A stretch of 64,000 nucleotides of DNA from assembly GCF_021401125.1 (NCBI RefSeq), contig NZ_JACBFQ010000005.1, positions 124,001-188,000 on the forward strand. Direction: 5' to 3'. The notes under the pieces are model-generated. The model saw nothing but the letters and a program-made list of their open reading frames with translations, made no database searches and had not been told where the DNA came from. Numbering within the stretch: position 1 is the first letter of the stretch; each line of letters begins with the position of its first letter. Both the position numbers and the translations under genes were made by a program. Source of the stretch: Xanthobacter sp. NM-59. Its GTDB lineage: Bacteria; Pseudomonadota; Alphaproteobacteria; Rhizobiales; Xanthobacteraceae. Below, piece after piece: positions 53,500 to 62,319 of the stretch.

Positions 53500-54198
53500 T
53501 CAGACCGCCGCGCCCACCAGATGGCCGACGCCGGCCGTGACGGCCATGGCGATCGCGCCCCAGAAGCCGACGCGCAAAGTGGGCTTGAGCATGGGCGCGC
53601 CGCCCGCCTTCGCGCCCATGGCGCCGAGCACCAGCAGCAGCAGCAGCGACACGACGGAAATGGAGATCGCCAGCACGTTCTCCGGCGCCAGAGCGGCGAC
53701 GATAATGGGCACGATGGCGCCCGCGGAGAAGGTTCCGGCGGAGGTGAGCGCGGCCTCGATGGGCCGGGCCACCACCACTTCCGAAATGCCCAGCTCGTCG
53801 CGGGCATGGGCGCCGAGGGCATCCTTGGCCATGAGCTGCTCGGCCACCTTGTCGGCCAGCTCTGGCTCCACACCGCGGCTCACATAGATGGCGGCGAGCT
53901 CCTTGCGCTCGTGATCCGGCATGGTGGCGAGCTCGCGCCGTTCCTGCGCCAGCTCCGCATCCTCCGTGTCGGCCTGGGAGCTGACCGAGACATACTCACC
54001 CGCCGCCATGGAGAGCGCGCCGGCCACGATGCCGGCGATGCCCGCCACCAGCACGTCCGAGGAGGAAGTGGCCGCCGAGGCCACGCCCACCATGAGGGAC
54101 GAGGTGGAGATGATGCCGTCATTGGCGCCGAGCACGGCGGCCCGGAGCCAGCCAATACGATCGACGACATGGCGCTCGGAGTGCAGGGGTGGGTTCAA
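53500..54198 (-). CDS. VIT1/CCC1 family metal transporter
   Basis: 232 residues, with four to five TM helices. Conserved stretches GWLRAAVLGANDGIISTSSLMVGVASA, ALSMAAGEYVSVSSQADTEDAEL and a second hydrophobic half FSAGAIVPIIVAALAP. VIT/CCC1 proteins move Fe2+ or Mn2+, in bacteria often as part of iron homeostasis. The start is a TTG at 54198 with GAGGA about 8 bases upstream; no ATG exists before the conserved region. The neighbouring gene upstream, on the same strand but about 150 bp away, is unrelated. Confidence 0.86.
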   Translation of the reverse strand: MNPPLHSERHVVDRIGWLRAAVLGANDGIISTSSLMVGVASAATSSSDVLVAGIAGIVAGALSMAAGEYVSVSSQADTEDAELAQERRELATMPDHERKELAAIYVSRGVEPELADKVAEQLMAKDALGAHARDELGISEVVVARPIEAALTSAGTFSAGAIVPIIVAALAPENVLAISISVVSLLLLLVLGAMGAKAGGAPMLKPTLRVGFWGAIAMAVTAGVGHLVGAAV

Positions 54199-54351
54199 GA
54201 TCAGTCCTCACTGAGGGATGCGAGACGAACCACCACGCGACGCCGGCACCCCACGGCGCGCCAGAGCGGTACGCCAGGGCAGCGCCACCCACTCGCCCCT
54301 TCCTGCGCAACCGGGATGACACCTTCACGACAGCCGGAATTCGCTGTGATG

Positions 54352-55323
54352 TCAAACTCTTGCGAACCGATCGCGATCATGGGGCGCATCAAGGTCCTGG
54401 AGCGGCCCGAGGGGCACGATGCCGGTGGGGTTGATGGTCTTGTGGCTCTCGTAATAGTGCCGCTTGATGTGGATGAAATCCACCGTGGGCCGCACCTTCG
54501 TGTGCTGATAGAGCGCCTTCAGGTAGCCGAACAGGTTGGGATAGTCGGCGATGCGGCGGATGTTGCACTTGAAGTGCCCCACATAGACCGCATCGAAACG
54601 CACCAGCGTCGTGAACAGGCGGATGTCGGCCTCGGTGAGCACATCTCCCACCAGATAGGGGTGCTCGGCCAAGCGCGCTTCGAGCGCGTCGAGGCGGCGG
54701 AACAGCGTCGTCACCGCCTCCTCATAGGCGGCCTGGGTGGTGGCGAAGCCGGCCTTGTAGACGCCGTTGTTCACGTCGTCATAGATCCGCTGGTTGATCT
54801 CGTCGATCTCGGCCCGCAACGGCGCGGGGCAATAATCGGTGGCCACGTCCGTCACGGCGGCGAAGGCCGAATTGAACATGCGGATGATCTCGGCCGATTC
54901 GTTGCTCACGATGGTGCCGCGCTGCTTGTCCCACAGCACAGGCACCGTCACGCGGCCGGTATAAGTGGGGTCGGCGGCGGTGTAGATCTCGTGTAGGCGG
55001 GTCTTGCCCAGCACCGGCTCGGGCGCGGCAAAGGTCCAGCCTTCCGTGCCCATGAAGGGGTCCACCACGCTCACCGAGATCGCGTTTTCCAGCCCCTTCA
55101 AGGCGCGCATGATGAGGGTGCGGTGCGCCCAGGGGCACGCCAGCGAGACATAAAGATGGTAGCGGCCGGAGGCGGCGGGAAAGCCGCCCTCCCCGCTCGG
55201 CCCCGGCGCGCCGTCGGGCGTGATGAAGTTGCGGAAGCGCGAGGCCTGCCGCTCGAAGCGCCCGCCGGTCTTGGCGGTGTCGTACCACTGGTCGTGCCAG
55301 ACACCGTGGATGAGAAGGCCCAT
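54352..55323 (-). CDS. Glutathionyl-hydroquinone reductase (Xi-class GST, YqjG/ECM4 family)
   Basis: 323 residues. Removes glutathione from glutathionyl-hydroquinones. The catalytic cysteine is Cys63 in YVSLACPWAHRT, the same position as in Escherichia coli YqjG. N-terminal thioredoxin fold (VPVLWDKQRGTIVSNESAEIIRMFN), C-terminal helical domain with KAGFATTQAAYEEAV, LVGDVLTEADIRLFTTLVRFDAVYVGHFKCN and HIKRHYYESHKTINPTGIVPLGP, the typical end. ATG at 55323; the frame continues upstream for 220 non-conserved codons. Confidence 0.93.
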   Translation of the reverse strand: MGLLIHGVWHDQWYDTAKTGGRFERQASRFRNFITPDGAPGPSGEGGFPAASGRYHLYVSLACPWAHRTLIMRALKGLENAISVSVVDPFMGTEGWTFAAPEPVLGKTRLHEIYTAADPTYTGRVTVPVLWDKQRGTIVSNESAEIIRMFNSAFAAVTDVATDYCPAPLRAEIDEINQRIYDDVNNGVYKAGFATTQAAYEEAVTTLFRRLDALEARLAEHPYLVGDVLTEADIRLFTTLVRFDAVYVGHFKCNIRRIADYPNLFGYLKALYQHTKVRPTVDFIHIKRHYYESHKTINPTGIVPLGPLQDLDAPHDRDRFARV

Positions 55324-55674
55324 GGGTGGCACTCCTGTGTTGCGAGGGAACAGCCTTTCAAATGGCCGCTCGCGGGGGCCATGGCCATGGGCGCGGCGGC
55401 AAACGCCGTTTGCACGCGGGCATCCTTCCCCCCGGCGCCTTTTGAGAAGCTTTGAGATGCCCCCTGGACCCGCGCGGGAGAGCATGCTATCGCCCGCGCC
55501 TTCGGATGAAGGAACCGTCGAGATGAGCGCCATGGCCCGCGGCCAGCAGCGACGACGAATGAACGCGGTGCGCCTGCGCGCACGCTTCGCCTTGCCTGCC
55601 TGACGCACTTCGGCGCCCCCGCGCCGGGGCCCGGGCGGGATGCCTGCCCCTGCCTGATAGCGCCGAAGACGACC
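55324..55674. other. Spacer with no supported gene
   Basis: 351 bp between the divergent hydroquinone-reductase and GNAT genes. An AAGGCTG/CAGCC-like pair lies near 55350. Frames running into it belong to the neighbours and lack conserved motifs. No clear promoter was identified. Confidence 0.4.
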
Positions 55675-56169
55675 ATGACCGAACTTCCCCTCACCATCGC
55701 CCTCGAAACCCAGCACGATGACGTGGCCGTGGACCGGCTGCACGAGCGCACCTTCGGCCCCGGCCGCTATGCGCGCACGGCCTTCCGCATTCGCGAGCAG
55801 ACCAGCCACGAGCGCGCCCTCTCCTTCACCGCGCGGGTGGGCACCATGCTGGTGGGCTCGGTGCGGCTCACGCGGGTGCGGATCGGCGCGACGCCGGCTC
55901 TGCTGCTGGGCCCCCTCTCGGTGGAACCGCCGTTCCAGTCCGTGGGCATCGGCGCGCGCCTGATGGACGTGGCCCTGGAGGCCGCCAAGGCGGCCGGCCA
56001 CCGGCTGGTGATCCTGGTGGGCGACGAGCCCTATTACGCCAAGTTCGGTTTCAAGCGGGTGCCCACCGGCCGCGTCACCCTGCCCGGCCCGGTGGACCCC
56101 GCGCGGCTTCTGGTGGCGGAGCTGGAGGACGGCGCCTTCGAGGGTGTCGGCGGCGCCGTCAGCGCCTGA
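55675..56169 (+). CDS. GNAT family N-acetyltransferase
   Basis: 164 residues of the YhbS-like acetyltransferase group. Acetyl-CoA-binding core: LGPLSVEPPFQSVGIGARLMDVALEAAKAAG (the Q/R-x-x-G-x-G/A signature), and VILVGDEPYYAKFGFKRVP, in which the tyrosine-rich segment is typical. The acceptor molecule is unknown. Its stop is 3 bp from the stop of the convergent membrane-protein gene. Confidence 0.85.
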   Translation: MTELPLTIALETQHDDVAVDRLHERTFGPGRYARTAFRIREQTSHERALSFTARVGTMLVGSVRLTRVRIGATPALLLGPLSVEPPFQSVGIGARLMDVALEAAKAAGHRLVILVGDEPYYAKFGFKRVPTGRVTLPGPVDPARLLVAELEDGAFEGVGGAVSA

Positions 56170-56172
56170 GGC

Positions 56173-56625
56173 TCAAAAGAACAGCCCCACCAGGAACAGC
56201 GCCAGCAGGCCGGCCATGCCGAGATCGGAGACCATGGCGATGGTCTCCTTGGCATTGCGCTCGGCCTGCACGGCATGCTGGATGCCGGCCAGGCCCAGGA
56301 ACAGCGCCCCGGCCAGCGCCGCCGGCGCCACGAAAGGCGGCCAGGCCAGCGACAGCAGCGCCAGGCTGGCGATGGAGGCATTGGCGAAGCCTAGCTCCCG
56401 CACCACGATATTGGCGCGCGGATCCTCGATCTTCAGAATGCGCCGGGTGAATTCGGGCTGCGTCATCTGCTTCACCGCCGCCAGCATGATGCGCACGCCC
56501 ACGCCCCAGAAGGTGAACCACTTGCCCGCCAGGGCCACCACCCAACCGCCGTGCATCACCAGGTCGATGCCCAGGGAAACGAGGGGCAGCACAAGCATGG
56601 TGGCAATGACGACGCCGAGATACAT
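56173..56625 (-). CDS. Small integral membrane protein, family not certain
   Basis: 150 residues with four hydrophobic segments (about 3-20, 33-50, 75-100, 125-148). Motif-like parts are KWFTFWGVGVRIMLAAVKQMTQPEFTRRIL and VRELGFANASIASLALLSL. It resembles small DUF6790-type membrane proteins of unknown function, but I am not sure. GAGGGGGA lies five bases before the ATG at 56625; the longer frame through 57054 is antisense to the PAS-LuxR gene and not conserved. Confidence 0.72.
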   Translation of the reverse strand: MYLGVVIATMLVLPLVSLGIDLVMHGGWVVALAGKWFTFWGVGVRIMLAAVKQMTQPEFTRRILKIEDPRANIVVRELGFANASIASLALLSLAWPPFVAPAALAGALFLGLAGIQHAVQAERNAKETIAMVSDLGMAGLLALFLVGLFF

Positions 56626-56771
56626 GGCTTCCCCCTCGCCGCGCTCCGCGGCCGGCACCGCCAAGCTATGACGGATAAGGCTCCGAGGGGAGACTGAAAG
56701 CGCGTCGCCGGCGCCTTCCGCACAGCCATCGATGCCCTGGAAAGCGTGCCCCCGGGACATTCTCGGCACAT

Positions 56772-57329
56772 CTATGCCGGCCCGGCGCCCATGCGCGCGT
56801 TCAGCTCGGCGGCGTTGCCCACCTTCAACTTGCGCATGAGGCGCAGGCGGTGCCCCTCCACCGTGCGGGGGGACAGGCCCATGAGCTTGGCGATCTCCTT
56901 GCTGGTGCGCCCGCGCGCCACATGGCAGGCCACGTCCCGTTCCCGCCGCGACAAGGTGGCGTCCAGGTACAGCGGCGTCGGCAGCTCGGAGAAGCTCCAC
57001 ACCGCCCGCGCCAGCGGATCGCACGGCGTGAGCGAGCGCCCGGCCACGCGGCACCAGAAAAGGTCGCCGTCACCGCGCTTCATGAAGCGCTCGTCCGCGA
57101 ACGCCGCCCCCTCACGCAGGGGCACAAGCCAGCGCTCGACCACCTGCGCGAATGCATCGACCGAGGGATAAAGCTGCGCCAGGGAGCGGCCCGCCAAGGC
57201 CTCCGGCTCCGCGCGGAACAGGGCCGCGAAAGCGGTGTTGCAGGCCTCGACCATGCGATGGCGGGACAGGACCAGCGCCACTGGGGCATTCAGAAAGCCC
57301 GCCGCCAGATCGGGATCCTCGCTCGGCAT
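56772..57329 (-). CDS. PAS domain LuxR-type (NarL/FixJ-like) transcriptional regulator
   Basis: 185 residues: a PAS domain (about 10-115; APVALVLSRHRMVEACNTAFAALFRAEPEALAGRSLAQLYP) and a LuxR helix-turn-helix (about 125-180; LSRRERDVACHVARGRTSKEIAKLMGLSPRTVEGHRLRLMRKL). No receiver domain, so it acts as a one-component sensor. Ligand unknown. ATG at 57329 with GGAG eight bases upstream. Divergent from the acyl-CoA ligase gene, which it may control; that is only positional inference. Confidence 0.86.
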   Translation of the reverse strand: MPSEDPDLAAGFLNAPVALVLSRHRMVEACNTAFAALFRAEPEALAGRSLAQLYPSVDAFAQVVERWLVPLREGAAFADERFMKRGDGDLFWCRVAGRSLTPCDPLARAVWSFSELPTPLYLDATLSRRERDVACHVARGRTSKEIAKLMGLSPRTVEGHRLRLMRKLKVGNAAELNARMGAGPA

Positions 57330-57540
57330 GGCTGCGCTCCGGGCACGACAAATCACGTAATTCTACGCATTGCCGCCGACCTGTCACCAGGGCTTACCTG
57401 GGTGCAGACCTGAAGCGACGCCGGTCCACTGGCGCGATGGGGAGGGAACCTCCCCAAAGGGAAGGAAACATGACGCCAATTCTGGCTGGCCGCCGCGCCG
57501 GCAAACGCCCCCATTGCGTCCGGCGCCTCGGGCACCGGCC

Positions 57541-59088
57541 ATGAACGTCGCCCGCTGGCTCCTGTCGAGCTCCCAGCTCCAGCCCCATGCCCCGGCGCTC
57601 CTGGAAGGTGCGCGGGTGGAGGCCGACTACGCCACCTTCGCCCGCCGCGCCGGCGCCATCGCCCATGGCCTGCGTGAACGCCACGCCATCTCGCCCGGCG
57701 ACCGAATCGGCGTGTTCATGGGCAATCGCACCCGCTACCTGGAAGCGCTGTACGGCATCTGGTGGGCCGGCGCGGTGGCGGTTCCCATCAATGCCAAGCT
57801 GCATGGCCGCGAGGCCGCCTGGATCCTGGACGACGCCCAGGCCAGCCTCGCCTTCGCGGCCGACCACACCCTGGAGGCGCTGAACGAGGTCGCCGACAGC
57901 GTGGCGCTGCCGCCCCTCCTGGATGTGGACAGCGCGGCATTCGAGACCCTGCGCTCGGGGCCCGCCGCACCGGAGCCCGAGCCGCGCGAGGCGGATGACC
58001 TGGCGTGGCTGTTCTACACCTCCGGCACCACCGGCCGCCCCAAGGGGGTGATGCTGAGCCACGGCAACCTGGTCGCCATGTCCCTGTCCTATCTCGCGGA
58101 CGTGGATACGGCGCAGGCGCAGGACGCCATTGTCTATGCCGCGCCCATGTCCCACGGGGCGGGGCTCTACAATTTCATCCATGTGCGCGTGGCGGCGCGC
58201 CATGTGGTGCCCGCCTCCGGCGGTTTCGATGCCGATGAGGTGCTGGATCTCGGCCACCAGGTGGGCAATCTCACCTTCTTCGCCGCCCCCACCATCGTGC
58301 GCCGCCTCACCGAGGCCGCGCGGCGGCGGGGCGAGAACGGGACCGGCATCAAGACCATCATTTATGGCGGCGCGCCCATGTACCTGGCCGACCTCGAAGA
58401 GGCGATCGCGGTGATGGGCCAGCGCTTCGTGCAGATCTATGGCCAGGGCGAGAGCCCCATGGCCATCACCGCCCTCGCCCGCCCCTATCATGCCGACACC
58501 GCCACGGAGCGGGGCCGCGCGCGCCTCGCCTCGGTGGGGGTGGCGCAGAGCGTGGTGGAGGTGCGGGTGGCGGATGTTTCCGGCCACACCTTGCCACCGG
58601 GGGAAACGGGCGAGATCGTGGTGAAGGGCACCACGGTGATGCTGGGCTACTGGCGCAACCCCAAGGCCACGGCCGACGCCCTCAAAGGGGGCTGGCTCTT
58701 CACCGGCGATCTCGGGCGTATGGACGCGGACGGCTTCCTCACCCTCACCGACCGCTCGAAGGACGTCATCATTTCCGGCGGCACCAACATCTATCCGCGC
58801 GAGGTGGAAGAAGCGCTGCTCACCCACCCGGCCATCGCCGAGGTGTGCGTGGTGGGCGAGCCCGACCCGGAATGGGGGGAAAACGTGGTGGCCTATGTGG
58901 TGACCCTGCCGGGGGCGCAGGTGTCGGACGCCGAGCTCGACGCCCACTGCCTCGCCACCATCGCCCGCTTCAAGCGGCCCAAGCGCTACGAGCGGCGCGA
59001 GGAACTGCCCAAGAGCAATTACGGGAAGATCCTCAAGACGGTGCTGCGCGCCGAGATCGCCGAACGGGCCGCGCGCGGCGAAAGCTGA
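57541..59088 (+). CDS. AMP-dependent acyl-CoA synthetase/ligase
   Basis: 515 residues of the ANL superfamily. Activates a carboxylic acid to its CoA ester through an acyl adenylate. Core motifs: P-loop LFYTSGTTGRPKGVMLSHGN (about 157-176), YGQGESPMAI (A5), GWLFTGDLGRMDADGFLTLTDRSKDVIISGGTNIYPREVE (A7/A8), and C-terminal lysine in LPKSNYGKILKTVL. The substrate is unknown; medium-chain or aromatic acids are possible. Next gene downstream is an SDR, 65 bp away, and then a branched-chain-type solute-binding protein; a shared catabolic use is plausible. Confidence 0.88.
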   Translation: MNVARWLLSSSQLQPHAPALLEGARVEADYATFARRAGAIAHGLRERHAISPGDRIGVFMGNRTRYLEALYGIWWAGAVAVPINAKLHGREAAWILDDAQASLAFAADHTLEALNEVADSVALPPLLDVDSAAFETLRSGPAAPEPEPREADDLAWLFYTSGTTGRPKGVMLSHGNLVAMSLSYLADVDTAQAQDAIVYAAPMSHGAGLYNFIHVRVAARHVVPASGGFDADEVLDLGHQVGNLTFFAAPTIVRRLTEAARRRGENGTGIKTIIYGGAPMYLADLEEAIAVMGQRFVQIYGQGESPMAITALARPYHADTATERGRARLASVGVAQSVVEVRVADVSGHTLPPGETGEIVVKGTTVMLGYWRNPKATADALKGGWLFTGDLGRMDADGFLTLTDRSKDVIISGGTNIYPREVEEALLTHPAIAEVCVVGEPDPEWGENVVAYVVTLPGAQVSDAELDAHCLATIARFKRPKRYERREELPKSNYGKILKTVLRAEIAERAARGES

Positions 59089-59152
59089 CAAATCCAAGGA
59101 TCACCGCCCGGCCAACAGGGCGGGACCAATCACCCGGGGAAGGAGATTGCGC

Positions 59153-59959
59153 ATGGGAGAGCGCCTTTCAGGAAAGACCGCGCTGGTGGTGGGCGCGGGC
59201 TCGGCGGGGCCGGGCTGGGGCAATGGCAAGGCCACCGCGGTGCTGTTCGCCCGCGAGGGGGCGAAGGTGTTCTGCGTGGACGTGAACGCCGCCGCCGCCG
59301 AGGAGACGGTGAACATCATCCGCTCCGAGGGCGGCGAGGCGGAGGCCTTCCGGGCGGACGTGTCCAAGCCCGCCGAGATTGCCGGCTTCGTCGCGGCCTG
59401 CCTGGAGCGCTATGGCCGCATCGACGTGCTCGACAACAATGTGGGCCTCGCCGAGGTGGGTGGCGTGGTGGAGCTGCCGGAAGAGGACTGGGACCGGGTG
59501 TTCCAGGTCAATCTCAAGAGCTGCTTTCTGGCCATGAAGCACACCATCCCGGTGATGGAGCGGCAGGGCGGCGGCTCCATCATCAATATCTCGTCCATCG
59601 CCTCCATCCGCTATACGGGCGTGCCCTACGCGACCTATTACGCGACCAAGGCGGCCATGAACCACCTCTCGCGCACCACCGCGGTGGAGTACGCGCCGAA
59701 GAACATCCGTGTGAACTGCGTGCTGCCGGGCCTGATGAAGACGCCCATGGTGGAGAAATCCGCTGGCCTTGCCGGCAGCTATGGCGGCGGCGACGTGGAA
59801 GCCATGTGGCGCGCCCGCGACGCCCAGGTGCCCATGGGCCACATGGGCACCGCCTGGGACGTGGCCCATGCCGCGCTGTTCCTCGCCAGCGATGAATCCA
59901 GGTACGTGACCGGGCTGGACCTGGTGGTGGACGGCGGCATCACCGCCAAGATCGCCTGA
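59153..59959 (+). CDS. Short-chain dehydrogenase/reductase
   Basis: 268 residues. NAD(P)-binding nucleotide fold with an unusual longer glycine loop VVGAGSAGPGWGNGKA (classic SDRs have TGxxxGIG), then DVNAAAAEETV, LDNNVGLAEVGG (NNAG-like), catalytic Ser in INISSIASIRY and Tyr-Lys in ATYYATKAAMNHL. C-terminal LPGLMKTPMVEK and YVTGLDLVVDGGITAKI. Substrate is unknown. The ATG at 59153 with AAGGAG six bases upstream. Ends with a strong stem-loop whose first bases overlap the stop codon. Confidence 0.9.
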   Translation: MGERLSGKTALVVGAGSAGPGWGNGKATAVLFAREGAKVFCVDVNAAAAEETVNIIRSEGGEAEAFRADVSKPAEIAGFVAACLERYGRIDVLDNNVGLAEVGGVVELPEEDWDRVFQVNLKSCFLAMKHTIPVMERQGGGSIINISSIASIRYTGVPYATYYATKAAMNHLSRTTAVEYAPKNIRVNCVLPGLMKTPMVEKSAGLAGSYGGGDVEAMWRARDAQVPMGHMGTAWDVAHAALFLASDESRYVTGLDLVVDGGITAKIA

Positions 59960-59994
59960 GCAGAAAAGGGCCCGGGTCGGGCCCCGTTCTGCTC
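59958..59994 (+). terminator. Two-part stem-loop at the end of the SDR gene
   Basis: Stem GAGCAGAA / TTCTGCTC outside, GGGCCCG / CGGGCCC inside, with a GGT loop and a two-base bulge on each side. It begins inside the TGA. No T-run follows, so it is listed as a likely rather than certain terminator. Confidence 0.55.
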
Positions 59995-60000
59995 TATTGA

Positions 60001-60053
60001 TGTGACGCGTTTTCTTCACGTGAAGCGGTCTCCACTTCGCTTGAAAACGCTAT
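60001..60053. repeat. Dispersed intergenic repeat, copy 5
   Basis: Contains TGACGCGTTTTCTTCACGTG, TCTCCACTTCGCTTGAAAAC and GCTATGA. The clearest full copy; matches those at 6.3, 33.9 and 49.7 kb and the 3' half at 15.2 kb. It lies between the SDR stem-loop and the solute-binding protein gene, 31 bp before its start. Confidence 0.75.
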
Positions 60054-60083
60054 GAACGGACGAAAAACGAGGGAGGAAACCCG

Positions 60084-61295
60084 ATGAAAAGACGCAGCCT
60101 GTTGCTGGCGGCGGCACTGCTTGGCCTTGCGGCCGGGGGTGCCCACGCCGAAGACATCGACGTGAAGCTGGGCGTGCTCAATGACATGTCCGGCCTTTAT
60201 GCCGATATTTCCGGCCCCGGCTCCGTGGTCGCCGCGCAGATGGCGGCCGACGACTTCATGGCCAAGAACAAGGGCGTCAAGGTGCAGGTGATCGGCGCCG
60301 ATCACCAGAACAAGCCCGACGTCGGCTCCGCCATCGCCCGCAAATGGTATGACCAGGAGGGCGTGGACGTCATCATGGACACCACCACCTCCTCGGTGGC
60401 GCTGGCCGTGAATGACGTGACGCGTGAGAAGGACAAGATCTTCCTGGTTTCCGGCGGCGGCACCTCCGACCTCACCGGCGCCAAGTGCTCGCCCAACACG
60501 GTGCATTGGACCTACGATACCTGGGCGCTGGCCAACGGCACCGGCTCCGCCCTCACCAAGCAGGGCGGCACGCCCTGGTTCTTCATCACCGCCGACTATG
60601 CCTTCGGCGCGGCGCTGGAGCGCGATGCCTCCGCCGCCGTGAAGAAGGCCGGCGGCAAGGTGGCGGGCAGCGTGAAACACCCGCTCAGCGCCACCGACTT
60701 CTCCTCCTTCCTGCTGCAGGCCCAGGCCTCCGGCGCCAAGGTGATCGGCCTTGCCAATGCGGGTTCCGATCTCATCAACGCCATCAAGCAGGCCTCCGAG
60801 TTCGGCATCACCCAGGGCGGCCAGTCGCTGGCGGGGCTGCTGATCTTCTCCAGCGACGTGAAGGCGATGGGGCTCCAGGCGGCGCAGGGCCTGCTGCTCA
60901 CCGAGGCCTTCTACTGGGACCTGAACGACGACACCCGCGCCTTCTCCAAGCGCTTCGCGGAGAAATTCAACGGCCGCATGCCCACCAGCGCCCAGGCCGG
61001 CGTCTATTCCAGCGCCATGCACTATCTGAACGCGGTGAAGGACGCCAAGACCAAGGACGCCCAGAAGGTGATGGCGCAGATGCGCGCCACCCCCATCGAC
61101 GATCCGCTGTTCGGCAAGGGCGAGGTCCGCATCGATGGCCGCGCCACCCATCCCATGTATCTGTTCCGGGTGAAGAAGCCGGCGGATTCCAAGGGTCCGT
61201 GGGACCTTTACGAGCTGGTGGCCACCATTCCCGCCAACGAGGCCTTCCGCCCGCTGGCCGATGGCGGCTGCCCGCTGGTGGCGCAGGCGAAGTGA
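60084..61295 (+). CDS. Branched-chain amino acid-type ABC transporter solute-binding protein
   Basis: 403 residues with a signal peptide (MKRRSLLLAAALLGLAAGG, cleaved after AHA). Type I periplasmic-binding fold of the LivJ family: KLGVLNDMSGLYADISGPGSVVAAQMA, VDVIMDTTTSSVALAVN, ADYAFGAALERDASAAVKKAGGKVAGSVKHPL and FNGRMPTSAQAGVYSSAM. Such proteins bind amino acids, amides, urea or aromatic acids. No permease or ATPase genes follow, so it is an orphan within the window. GGAGGAAACC before the ATG. Confidence 0.88.
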   Translation: MKRRSLLLAAALLGLAAGGAHAEDIDVKLGVLNDMSGLYADISGPGSVVAAQMAADDFMAKNKGVKVQVIGADHQNKPDVGSAIARKWYDQEGVDVIMDTTTSSVALAVNDVTREKDKIFLVSGGGTSDLTGAKCSPNTVHWTYDTWALANGTGSALTKQGGTPWFFITADYAFGAALERDASAAVKKAGGKVAGSVKHPLSATDFSSFLLQAQASGAKVIGLANAGSDLINAIKQASEFGITQGGQSLAGLLIFSSDVKAMGLQAAQGLLLTEAFYWDLNDDTRAFSKRFAEKFNGRMPTSAQAGVYSSAMHYLNAVKDAKTKDAQKVMAQMRATPIDDPLFGKGEVRIDGRATHPMYLFRVKKPADSKGPWDLYELVATIPANEAFRPLADGGCPLVAQAK

Positions 61296-61322
61296 TCGCC
61301 CGCCTCTGAGCGCGAAAAAGGG

Positions 61323-61353
61323 GAAAGGGCCGCGTTCCGCACGCGGCCCTTTC
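61323..61353. terminator. Bidirectional terminator between converging genes
   Basis: Stem GAAAGGGCCGCG / CGCGGCCCTTTC, 12 bp, with a 7-base loop. A five-T run follows on the reverse strand (CCCCTTTTTC) and TCGTTTC on the forward strand. It separates the solute-binding protein gene and the converging SRPBCC gene. Confidence 0.82.
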
Positions 61354-61358
61354 TCGTT

Positions 61359-61826
61359 TCAGGCGCCGTGCTCCACCAGGTCCGGCAGGCGCTTGGCGAG
61401 GGAGCGCAGCACGCTCTCCGAGCCCTTGGCCATGATCTCGAAGACGCCGTTGGAGGCTTCGTCGGTGGGAAAGCCCTCGTGCAGGAAGGTGAGCCTGGTG
61501 CCGGTCTCGGTCGGGGTAAGGGTCCAGGTCACGGTGGTGTCGATATAGCGGCCGAAGCCCTTCAGCTCCTCATGCCCGCCGCGCCAGGTAAACTTGAGCC
61601 GCTTTTCCGGCTGCACCTCCACCACCTGGCACTGGAACTCGCCGTCCCACCGCTCGATGGGGCGGCTCCAGATGGTGAACTTGTGGTCCAGCACGGGCTG
61701 GATGTCATTCGGGAAGAACCACACGGCGAGCCATTCGGAGTCGGTCATGGCGCGCCACACCGTCTCCACGGGAAAGGCGAACTCTGCTTCCTTGAGAATG
61801 GCGCGGGTCTCGGCGAGGGTGGTCAC
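61359..61826 (-). CDS. SRPBCC/AHSA1-type ligand-binding domain protein
   Basis: 155 residues with the START-like fold: EAEFAFPVETVWRAMTDSEWLAVWFFPNDIQPVLDHKFTIW, EVQPEKRLKFTWRGG, TVTWTLTPTETGTRLTFLHEGF. AHSA1-type proteins bind small hydrophobic molecules or act as co-chaperone-like modules; no specific function is known for this one. GTG start at 61826 with GGAG eight bases upstream. Just downstream of trxC on the same strand. Confidence 0.83.
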   Translation of the reverse strand: MTTLAETRAILKEAEFAFPVETVWRAMTDSEWLAVWFFPNDIQPVLDHKFTIWSRPIERWDGEFQCQVVEVQPEKRLKFTWRGGHEELKGFGRYIDTTVTWTLTPTETGTRLTFLHEGFPTDEASNGVFEIMAKGSESVLRSLAKRLPDLVEHGA

Positions 61827-61860
61827 GGGGCAGCTCCCAGTCTGGCGATGAAAAAGGGGT

Positions 61861-62319
61861 TCAGGGCGTCGGCTCGGCCTCCGCCTCGGAAAGGCCGCTC
61901 CAGATCCAGCGACTGAGCTCGGTGGCCGTCATGGCGCCGGACACCCGCGCCACTTCCTTGTGGTGGTGGATGAGGCTCACGGTGGGGATGGTCTGGATGC
62001 GAAAATAATTGGCGAGCGCGCCTTCGGCCTCCGTATCCACCTTGGCGAAGCGCACATGGGGCTCGAACTCGGCGGCCAGCGCCTCGAACACGGGCGCCAT
62101 GGTGCGGCAGGGACCGCACCAGTCGGCCCAGAAGTCGATGAGCAGCGGCAGCCCGCCTTCCGCCGTGTGGGCCTCGAAGCGCGCGGCGGTGAGATGCAGC
62201 GGCTGGCCGGTGAAGAGCGCTCCACCGCAGGCGCCGCAGCGGGCCGCCTTCAGCTCCACCCCCGTGGCCTGGGGAATGCGCGCGTCGCAATGGGGACAGG
62301 CGATGGTGAGCACGCTCAT
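61861..62319 (-). CDS. trxC: Thioredoxin 2 (zinc-finger thioredoxin TrxC type)
   Basis: 152 residues: N-terminal zinc ribbon with CPHC and CGAC pairs (about 8-31), then a thioredoxin domain with active site WCGPC (FWADWCGPCRTMAPVFEAL) and cis-proline IPTVSL. TrxC reduces protein disulfides and is induced under oxidative stress in several bacteria. Its ATG overlaps the stop of the gene upstream (ATGA), and its ribosome-binding site AGGAGA lies in a triplicated 15-bp repeat. Confidence 0.92.
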   Translation of the reverse strand: MSVLTIACPHCDARIPQATGVELKAARCGACGGALFTGQPLHLTAARFEAHTAEGGLPLLIDFWADWCGPCRTMAPVFEALAAEFEPHVRFAKVDTEAEGALANYFRIQTIPTVSLIHHHKEVARVSGAMTATELSRWIWSGLSEAEAEPTP

